Source: Ferruginivarius sediminum (GTDB lineage: Bacteria > Pseudomonadota > Alphaproteobacteria > Kiloniellales > Rhodovibrionaceae). From it: a stretch of DNA of 64,000 nucleotides. Positions 57,834-64,000 of the stretch are shown piece by piece. The stretch's first letter is position 1; every line of letters begins with the position of its first letter. The stretch is from contig NZ_QPMH01000012.1 in NCBI RefSeq assembly GCF_003344765.1, forward strand, positions 48,486 to 112,485, given 5' to 3'. The translations under genes and the position numbers were made by a program. Below the pieces are notes generated by a model that ran no database searches, had not been told where the DNA came from, and worked only from the letters and a program-made list of their open reading frames with translations.

Positions 57834-58632
57834 GGCGACGGCCTTTCCGCTGTTCCCGCTCCAGGCGCCGCCGCTCGGCCCTGGACAAGCCTTGCGGCGC
57901 CTGCGGTGTGTTCTGCCTTGCTTCCGGCGACTTGCTGGCGAGAGGACGGACGGTGCCACCAATGGCCGTCACGAGATTGTTGTAGTTCGGATATCGGTCG
58001 ATGGTGCGCACTTCGATGGAGCCGGGCCGCAACGTCGCCGCCTGCACCTCGCCGCCGACGTAGTTGCCAAGGCCGTTCTCCGCCGCAGCCTTGTATTGCG
58101 CCTTGCTTGCCCGCACCACGTCATGGACGCCCGGCTGCGAGGTCGTCCACTGGAACCCGACAACGTTTGCCGGTGGCGACATCATGTCCGAGTTCGGGTC
58201 GAAGAACATCGGCGCGAAGTCGGATTCGATGTTGTGGAAAGCGAGGCCGCGATAGACTTTGAGACTGTACGAGTACCCAATAACGAACGCCTCCATCATC
58301 TCGTCGGGCGTCGTGGTCGCGAATTCGGCCATGCTGATGATGCGGGCCGTGCGCCCGGTCCTGGTCATGTAGCGTGCAAAGCGCCTGCGAAAAATCTCCT
58401 GGCCGCGTTCGGCAAGGTCGTCGACGCCGTTTGGCAGGGGTTCGGCCAGCAACTCGCAATATGCGTCGGCAAGCGGCTCCCGCGCGCCCCGGCCGCCGAT
58501 CACGGCATCAATGTGCGGCAGCGGGAATAGCTTGCTCGTGAAGCTGTAGAACTCGCCGTCCGCTTGGAAACAGGCGGTATCGGTACAGACGTGCGCGGTC
58601 TCCGGCAAGATCACGGCCGCGAAGATCGTCAT
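57826..58632 (-). CDS. Phage protein with proteasome/Ntn-hydrolase-like N terminus
   Basis: The 268-residue protein starts at ATG 58632, overlapping the tape measure stop. MTIFAAVILPETAHVCTDTACF, then SKLFPLPHIDAVIGGRG recalls the Ntn-hydrolase strand pattern of proteasome-like subunits (Thr at position 2, DT, SK, GG). The C terminus is basic. Protease activity is a guess from pattern, not shown. Confidence 0.45.
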   Translation of the reverse strand: MTIFAAVILPETAHVCTDTACFQADGEFYSFTSKLFPLPHIDAVIGGRGAREPLADAYCELLAEPLPNGVDDLAERGQEIFRRRFARYMTRTGRTARIISMAEFATTTPDEMMEAFVIGYSYSLKVYRGLAFHNIESDFAPMFFDPNSDMMSPPANVVGFQWTTSQPGVHDVVRASKAQYKAAAENGLGNYVGGEVQAATLRPGSIEVRTIDRYPNYNNLVTAIGGTVRPLASKSPEARQNTPQAPQGLSRAERRRLEREQRKGRRHA

Positions 58633-60464
58633 GCCAGTCTCCCGCCGCCAACGGGGGCACAACAAACGGGGGTGATGAACTTCTGCATGGCAATCGCCCC
58701 CGCCAAATTGGCAAGACCCCGGCGGGCGACATTGATCATCTCATCCCAGAAGTCACCAAAGCTGTTGATCTGCCCGTCGAACAGGCGGTCGAAGGCACCC
58801 GTCACGGTGGACTGCGTGTCGCGAACGATCTCCCGCACGGACTCGCTGGCGATCTCCGCCATGCTTTGCATCCTGAGACCGAGATCACGCGCGCTGCCGG
58901 CGAGATCGTCGCTGGTCTTCGACGCCTTGGCCTGTTCCTCTCGGAACGCCTGCATCTGGCGTTCGGCATCTTGCAGGCGGCGGAAGTTTTCGGCCCACTC
59001 CGTCCCCTGTTTCGAGGTGATATCGATGTTCAAACGCTGGGCGGTGTTGACGAGGTCGATCTGATCCTTAACCCGCTCGTAAGCATCTCCGCCCTGGTTA
59101 CGCAGTACATCAGCCAGAATTTCCGCCTGACGCGCCTGCTTCGCCATGGCGTTCGTCTGTTCGACTTGGTTCTCCCGGAACTCTACGACGTTGTCGTTAA
59201 TGGCCGAGACACGCTGGCCGAGTTCCTGCATCCGCGCCGATGCCTTCGGCAACTCCAGTGCATTCACCACAAAGTCGCTGATGGCAAGGCCGAGCGCGCT
59301 GGTCGGTTGTTCCGCCGCTCCCGCCGCTGCACTGAACCTGTTCAAGCCGATTGCCCCTTCCACGAACAGTCGGCCAAGCGGATCGGCTTCTCGGCGGAGA
59401 AGGCCGATCTTGCGGCCAAGCTCGCCTCGTTGCTGTTCAAGTTGTGCGATGGCTTCGTCCAGGTCCGACAGCCCCAGGAAGCGGAGCGCGTCCTCGACCG
59501 GCCCCGCGGTTTCGCGGAGATTGCGCATCCCCTGCAAGCGTTCATCGACCTTGGCCAGCTCCTGCGCCAACTCCGCCGCCTTGGCGCGATCCGATAACTG
59601 ATCGATCAGGCCCAAGCGCTGTGAGAAGCGTTCCAGGCCCGTCAGCGCTTTCGGCAAATCCTCAAGGATTTGCGAGAACAGGCTGTCGAGTTGCGGCGCA
59701 ACCTGCGCAACCGCCGAGGTCAACCGCGCGGACATGACGTTGCCGAGCGCGTCCATCCGGCTCCGGGCCGATTCCGCGTCCTCGATCAAGGATTTTTCGA
59801 TCACGATGCCAAGCTCATTTGCCTGCTGTCGTAGACTGCGCATCGCGCCGATGCCGTTGCCGAGCGCGGCCGCGAGTTTTGGGCCGACATCTTCGCCAAA
59901 TAGGCGGCTGGCCGTCGCCGCGCGTTCGCTGGCGTCCTCCATCTTCGAAAGCTGGACAAGCGCCTGCTCCAAGGCGCCGTTCGTCGTCTGGCCGATGTCC
60001 ACCCCGGCCCGGTTGAAGGCTTTTCCAAATTCGGCGCTACCGTTCTTGGCCTCACCCAGGCGGCGGTTGAAGCGCCTGAGTGAGTCATCGACCTTGGCGG
60101 TTTCCACGCCTTGCTGGGAAAACGCGAAGCGTAGCTCCTGGAGTGTTTTCGTGCTGATGCCCGCCGCCGCCGACATCTTCCCGATGGCGTCCGCAGCGGA
60201 CAGGCTCTTGCTCACCAGCGCGCCGATGCCGCCGACGCCCGCCGCCGCGACCAGCGGCCCGATGGCGCCCTTCAACGAGAAGAACGATTTGACGGTTTTC
60301 TGGACGCTGCCTGTCATCCTGCCGAACGATTTGTCAACTTTGGACAGGCTCTGGTTGATCCGCGCTGTACTCGACCGGGCCGCCTCGGACGCCTTGCTCA
60401 TGTCGCGCTGGAACCCTGCCGAGTTTGCTTGCAGATCAACGAAGATGCTGGCGATGGTTGCCAT
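58629..60464 (-). CDS. Phage tail tape measure protein
   Basis: The 611-residue protein begins MATIASIFVDLQANSAGFQRDMSKASEAARSS and has a Gly/Ala membrane-like segment near 75-100, long helical and coiled-coil stretches and a FDRLFDGQINSFGDFWDEMI C-terminal motif, all typical of lambda-like tape measure proteins. It sets tail length and helps DNA entry. It is short for the family. Its start abuts the next gene upstream. Confidence 0.85.
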   Translation of the reverse strand: MATIASIFVDLQANSAGFQRDMSKASEAARSSTARINQSLSKVDKSFGRMTGSVQKTVKSFFSLKGAIGPLVAAAGVGGIGALVSKSLSAADAIGKMSAAAGISTKTLQELRFAFSQQGVETAKVDDSLRRFNRRLGEAKNGSAEFGKAFNRAGVDIGQTTNGALEQALVQLSKMEDASERAATASRLFGEDVGPKLAAALGNGIGAMRSLRQQANELGIVIEKSLIEDAESARSRMDALGNVMSARLTSAVAQVAPQLDSLFSQILEDLPKALTGLERFSQRLGLIDQLSDRAKAAELAQELAKVDERLQGMRNLRETAGPVEDALRFLGLSDLDEAIAQLEQQRGELGRKIGLLRREADPLGRLFVEGAIGLNRFSAAAGAAEQPTSALGLAISDFVVNALELPKASARMQELGQRVSAINDNVVEFRENQVEQTNAMAKQARQAEILADVLRNQGGDAYERVKDQIDLVNTAQRLNIDITSKQGTEWAENFRRLQDAERQMQAFREEQAKASKTSDDLAGSARDLGLRMQSMAEIASESVREIVRDTQSTVTGAFDRLFDGQINSFGDFWDEMINVARRGLANLAGAIAMQKFITPVCCAPVGGGRLA

Positions 60465-60985
60465 TATTCATCGTCCTTTAGGTTGAGCCGCTCCGGCTCG
60501 AAGGCCGCCGCCGGCAGCCGCTTCCGCTCGGCATCGGTCAGGAGGTTGTGGCGGTCCAGGTACGCGGCTTCGGATTCGATCAGCGGGGGGTCGTCAGGAT
60601 CGACGGGGATGCCGCAGCCGTGAATTGCCGCGTTATCATCGCTCCACCACGAGGTTGGGACGCCGAACGAATAGGTATCTTTCAGGGCAGGCAACAAGGC
60701 GTCCGACGGTTGCCCGGTTCCGCCGACTTGGCGGCGCGGCTCTGGTGCATCGAAGCGCCACCAGCCGTGCGGCCGCGTGCCCGGATGATCGCGGATATGC
60801 GCGGCAAGGATGTCATCGCGCAGCCGCTCCCACATCGGCTTCACATAATGGTCAATCGGAAACCACGGATAGGTAAAATGCCAGTCGCTGGGCCGCACGT
60901 CGCCGTCGACCAGATGGCGGCGCACGACTTGAAGCTCGGCATCGTCCCTGCGGTTTCTGACCCTGCGGCGCCTGTTGGTTGCCAT
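60464..60985 (-). CDS. Phage protein of unknown function
   Basis: The 173-residue protein is rich in Trp, Pro and Asp (WWRFDAPEP), with a basic head. It lies between the P27-like small terminase and the tape measure gene. Not recognised; this place often holds the large terminase, so the gap may mark a deletion. Confidence 0.6.
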   Translation of the reverse strand: MATNRRRRVRNRRDDAELQVVRRHLVDGDVRPSDWHFTYPWFPIDHYVKPMWERLRDDILAAHIRDHPGTRPHGWWRFDAPEPRRQVGGTGQPSDALLPALKDTYSFGVPTSWWSDDNAAIHGCGIPVDPDDPPLIESEAAYLDRHNLLTDAERKRLPAAAFEPERLNLKDDE

Positions 60986-60987
60986 GT

Positions 60988-61326
60988 CTAACTCCCCGGC
61001 GGCCGTCCGGGGCCGTCGTTCAGCGGTTCCAAATCAAGATTTAGGGACTTGAGCGCCTGGATCATTTGCGAGCGCGAATCCCGTTCGGTCGTCACCGACG
61101 GGTGCGCTTTTTTCTGGTCGAAACGGTCGAGAATGACGGCTCCGTCTGCGGCGATGGTCGCCTGCGCCTCGCGCATTCGGTCGAAGGCTTCGAGCGCCGT
61201 TTGCAGCAATAAAAAAGCGGCCTCGTCGTCAAATTCGTAATCCGCGACGAGCTTTTTCCACCAGCCGCGCGCCTCGTGGCTTAGTGTTTTTGGCGGATTT
61301 CTGCGCTTTTGTGCCGAACTTTTCAA
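60988..61326 (-). CDS. Phage terminase small subunit, P27 family
   Basis: The 112-residue protein has PPKTLSHEARGWWKKLVADYEF, helical middle, KKAHPSVTTERDSRSQ and LKSLNLDLEPL, matching P27-type small terminases, which recognise phage DNA for packaging. No large subunit is adjacent. Confidence 0.75.
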   Translation of the reverse strand: MKSSAQKRRNPPKTLSHEARGWWKKLVADYEFDDEAAFLLLQTALEAFDRMREAQATIAADGAVILDRFDQKKAHPSVTTERDSRSQMIQALKSLNLDLEPLNDGPGRPPGS

Positions 61327-61345
61327 AGCAAATCCTTAGTTTTGG

Positions 61346-61651
61346 CTACACGGAGGTTCCGCGCCGCTCCTGGCCGCTTGCCTGACAGGTCTTGACCCAC
61401 CCCCCCCCTCTGAGGATGTCCGCGATGTCCTGTTGGTCGTCGTGCGACATGCTGGCGATGCGGTCCCGCAGAGCGGACAGGGCGCCCGTTGCTCTTGTGT
61501 CGCGATACTGCTGAACGAGCCGCACAAGGTATTCGTCACCTCGTTGCCGTGCCCAATCGACCAGGGCGCGCATTCCTTCCACGTTCTGGTAGTCGAGCAC
61601 GAGCGGCGGGACAGCGGCACTTGCACTTGCACCGCCATCCCGCTCATTCAT
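61346..61651 (-). CDS. Prophage protein, unknown
   Basis: The 101-residue helical protein starts at ATG 61651 (MNERDGGASASA). It contains RLVQQYRDTRATGALSALRDRI, loosely resembling the small gene at 57093. Not recognised. Confidence 0.45.
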   Translation of the reverse strand: MNERDGGASASAAVPPLVLDYQNVEGMRALVDWARQRGDEYLVRLVQQYRDTRATGALSALRDRIASMSHDDQQDIADILRGGGWVKTCQASGQERRGTSV

Positions 61652-61787
61652 CTCGTGACCTTCAGTGGTACGACCACGGCCGCAAAGGAGAGGCGGCCCG
61701 CCGCTGTCGCTGTTCTTGGCCCCGGACACCTGCGACTGGTCCGGCCGCCGCAACTCAGGCTCAGGAGTTTTTTGCGGGGTAAAGGAG

Positions 61788-62456
61788 CTAATCATGAGCG
61801 CGCTCCAGGATGGTTGAGAGGCTTTCGAAACTGCGATCCACATGAAACCGGGCGGCGCGGCACCGGAGGTTGCCCGATGCGACGGCCTCGCGGAGCGGCG
61901 GCGCGGACGCGGCGTTGGTGATCCACGCGGCTGTCTGGCTCATGCCGGGTTGTTCCGTGAGGCTGATCTCGGTCAGGTCCGCCTCGTGGACGAACACAAC
62001 CAACTCCCCGGCAATGGTCTTGTTCGACACACTGCGGCGGAGGCAGCCGACGGACAGGCCGCAGAGTCTGCCTTCGCGCACCTCCTCGAACAGGCGCTGC
62101 CCGGCCTCGCATTTTGGCGTCCAGCGGATGCCGAGGCCGTGGGGGCCGTCGCAGACTTCGAGGCTGCCGTCGGCTGTGCTGCCGTAGGATTTCGCCTTGT
62201 TATGGCTTTTCCGCAGGTTGATTGGCCGGCTGCCCTGGAGGGCCTTTTCGAATGCGCCCGGCAGGTAAACGACGTAATGGCCATCGCGAGCTGCAGCCCT
62301 CCGATACGACATCGCCAGACCTTGGACTGCGGGCATCGGCTGTTTGCCGACCGGCGGGGGCGCCATTTCCGGGGCACCCGCGCGAAGGCGCGCTTGCGTG
62401 AGTTGGTGGAGGCGGTCGGCATCCGCCATTGCGAGCGGGGAGAGGTGGCGATTCAC
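61788..62456 (-). CDS. HK97-family prohead protease
   Basis: The 222-residue protein has RDGHYVVYLPGAFEKAL, catalytic-type His in NLRKSHN, and GLSVGC with the Ser of the S78 family, followed by LTEISLTEQPG. It processes the capsid scaffold. Its start overlaps the next gene upstream by 4 bp. No capsid gene follows, which is abnormal. Confidence 0.82.
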   Translation of the reverse strand: MNRHLSPLAMADADRLHQLTQARLRAGAPEMAPPPVGKQPMPAVQGLAMSYRRAAARDGHYVVYLPGAFEKALQGSRPINLRKSHNKAKSYGSTADGSLEVCDGPHGLGIRWTPKCEAGQRLFEEVREGRLCGLSVGCLRRSVSNKTIAGELVVFVHEADLTEISLTEQPGMSQTAAWITNAASAPPLREAVASGNLRCRAARFHVDRSFESLSTILERAHD

Positions 62457-63058
62457 GTCTTGATCCCCTTCACGATGTTTCGGTTCAGGTTCCCGTCACG
62501 GATATGTCGCGCAAGCTCCCGGCGGATGGCGCTGGTGTCGGCATTCAGGACGCCAAGCTGGCCGAATGAGACGTTGGCGTTGCGAAGCTGCGCCTTGAAA
62601 TCCCCGTACGCGTCATAGGCGCGGATCGCCTCGGCCAGCGCCTTTGCCGCCTTGTCCCGCAGGCGGTCGTGTTCCGGCTTCACCTGCCGGCAGATTTCGT
62701 CCGAGGCAACTAGACGTTCTTGCTCGATCTTGTCGCGAAGTTGTCGACGTGCTTGCCGGCAGGCGCGGATTTCGTCATCAATCTCGATCAGGCGAGGAAA
62801 CGGGTTATCCGGCTCTGCATCAACCTTCGGGCTAGCGTAGCCATTGAGGAGTTCGGCGGCGCGGTCATCGGCGGGGCGACGCTGCCGGCTACCAACCTTG
62901 GTACGCCATTCCTGCTCACTGTGAATCTCCTGTCGACGCAGGTCAGCGGCGATCTGGTCGCGCTCTTGGTCGAGGCGCTTCTCCATGTCGCTAAGTTCGG
63001 CATCCTTTTCCAGAAGCGCCGCGTATTCGGTCGTCGTGTCTGACAGCGAGATATGCAT
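62453..63058 (-). CDS. Coiled-coil prophage protein, unknown
   Basis: The 201-residue, highly charged protein (MHISLSDTTTEYAALLEKD) is mostly helical and coiled coil. ATG 63058 follows GGGGAA. It is coupled to the protease gene. Not recognised. Confidence 0.55.
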   Translation of the reverse strand: MHISLSDTTTEYAALLEKDAELSDMEKRLDQERDQIAADLRRQEIHSEQEWRTKVGSRQRRPADDRAAELLNGYASPKVDAEPDNPFPRLIEIDDEIRACRQARRQLRDKIEQERLVASDEICRQVKPEHDRLRDKAAKALAEAIRAYDAYGDFKAQLRNANVSFGQLGVLNADTSAIRRELARHIRDGNLNRNIVKGIKT

Positions 63059-63121
63059 TCCGTTCCCCTTTATTCGCACAACCACGATATCCGATGGGGA
63101 TAGGCGTGTCGTGGGATTTTA

Positions 63122-63466
63122 CTAGACGCTCCCAAATTTTTTCCGATACTTGCGCCTAAGCCTGTCTTCGACGGATTCGAGTGCCGTGATGCTGTTCATC
63201 GTCGCCGCCGTCTTGCGCGCCGCATCGCGGATACTTCGGGCCTTGCCGGATTCGAGGAGCCATCGCATTTCGTGCAGGGCGGTTTCGTCGTCGCCGCAAG
63301 GTTGGCGTCCGCCGTTCGATCCTCTGATGTGCCCGGCCGCGCGGCTGTAGCGCGCATCGTTGGTTGCGGCTGCGAGTTGATCCAGAAACTGTGCGGCGGC
63401 GGCGCGGGCGCTGTCGTGTCTGTCGAGGTCGAGGCGCAGCCGGGCAAGGCGCCTTCCGTCCGTCAT
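63122..63466 (-). CDS. Small prophage protein, unknown
   Basis: The 114-residue basic protein starts at ATG 63466 (MTDGRRLARLRLDLD) after a GGAGG site. It ends in a Lys/Arg-rich tail. Not recognised. Confidence 0.5.
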   Translation of the reverse strand: MTDGRRLARLRLDLDRHDSARAAAAQFLDQLAAATNDARYSRAAGHIRGSNGGRQPCGDDETALHEMRWLLESGKARSIRDAARKTAATMNSITALESVEDRLRRKYRKKFGSV

Positions 63467-63581
63467 GATTCCTCCATCAGCCAATGTTAATTCAGCGTTC
63501 GCGATGTTACGGTTTAGCAAACCAGAGGTTCGCCGCCGCTCCACCGCGACCAGCCGTCAGCGATTGAGGGCACCCCCGTCG

Positions 63582-63821
63582 TCACAGCTCCATCACCCCG
63601 ACCGTCGCGCCCATTGCTTCGGCGAGGTCGGCCAGCGCGGCATCGCGGCCCCGCCGATACTCTCGCCACTCTTTGCGGCTTAGGCGTCGCGGCCTGTCTG
63701 GCGACCATTCGCAGATCATGTTCGCGACCTCGCCACGGCGTGGCGTTTCCACGCTGAGCGTCACGGTGCGCTTGCCGACGCGGAAGGTGCGAACAATCGC
63801 TGGCTGTTCGGCTGTCATCAT
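63582..63821 (-). CDS. Small prophage protein, unknown
   Basis: The 79-residue protein (MMTAEQPAIVRTFRVGKRTVTLSVETP) has beta strands then a helix. It resembles small phage head-tail region proteins in composition only. Confidence 0.45.
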   Translation of the reverse strand: MMTAEQPAIVRTFRVGKRTVTLSVETPRRGEVANMICEWSPDRPRRLSRKEWREYRRGRDAALADLAEAMGATVGVMEL

Positions 63822-63888
63822 GAGTCCGTCTCCTGGCCGTCAAATGGGGTGGCCAGCCGCCCCAAAGGCGGCCACCCTTCTCCCCCGT

Positions 63889-64000
63889 AGGGACCTTTGC
63901 GAAATGGGCGAGGTGTGATTCCCTGCTTGTGGTTGGCGCAGTGAGGTTGGAATGGCGTTGAAGCGGACGGGTCAGTTGAGCTTTGCCGAGGCGTTTCAGT
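63889..64000 (+). mobile_element. Probable left end of an IS5-family element, cut by window edge
   Basis: TAGGGACCTTTGCGAAATGGGC at the start resembles IS5-type terminal repeats, and ATG 63952, after a GAGG site, opens MALKRTGQLSFAEAF, a common N terminus of one IS5 transposase subgroup. Only 16 codons are visible, so the call is tentative. Confidence 0.45.

Overview
The window reads as chromosomal DNA of a GC-rich alphaproteobacterium, most likely Rhodospirillales-like. The backbone gene order (erpA/dgt, SPOR protein, nagZ, scpAB, tatABC, serS, surE, pcm, nlpD, yajC, secDF) and the protein signatures fit that group. The genus cannot be fixed from the sequence alone.

Positions 1-6.2 kb hold the first codons of exonuclease III, then a sulfide/persulfide module. 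A minus-strand operon encodes an ETHE1-like sulfur dioxygenase, a phosphatase-like/sulfide:quinone oxidoreductase fusion and a SulP permease. Divergent from it are a 1-Cys peroxiredoxin and a BigR/SqrR-like ArsR regulator that lacks both known sensing cysteines. Positions 6.4-9.8 kb are a complete polar amino acid ABC importer. Positions 9.8-35.5 kb are housekeeping: Fe-S assembly, dGTPase-like protein, cell-wall recycling, chromosome segregation, Tat and Sec export, SerS, protein repair, NlpD-like factor, superoxide dismutase, NDUFAF6-like protein, TrmFO, lactate permease, UvrA and SSB.

Positions 36.6-42.5 kb are the standout. Beside an IS5-type transposase remnant lies a visibly AT-richer five-gene cassette on the plus strand. 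It encodes a 2-hydroxyacid-dehydrogenase-like reductase missing the usual catalytic Arg, an SPPF-type methyltransferase, a PLP enzyme of the MppP/RohP/Ind4 arginine oxidase-hydroxylase type, a MATE exporter and a DUF2156/GNAT protein of the kind that can use aminoacyl-tRNA. I interpret it as a small, apparently uncharacterised biosynthetic cluster for an exported arginine-derived metabolite. The enzyme families are read from sequence; the pathway is inference.

Positions 42.9-48.4 kb carry an AniA-like copper nitrite reductase, a 43-residue membrane protein, a pentapeptide-repeat protein, an MFS transporter and a di-heme cytochrome c peroxidase. Then come a membrane protein of unknown function, gyrA, coaD and tRNA-Lys(TTT). 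From the tRNA to the right edge lies a probably defective prophage: two adjacent Tat-signal proteins, a truncated ParB-like fragment, an AT-rich Panacea-type toxin-antitoxin pair, a tape measure protein, a P27-type small terminase and an HK97-type prohead protease, but no large terminase, portal or capsid gene. A probable IS5-type element begins at the right edge.
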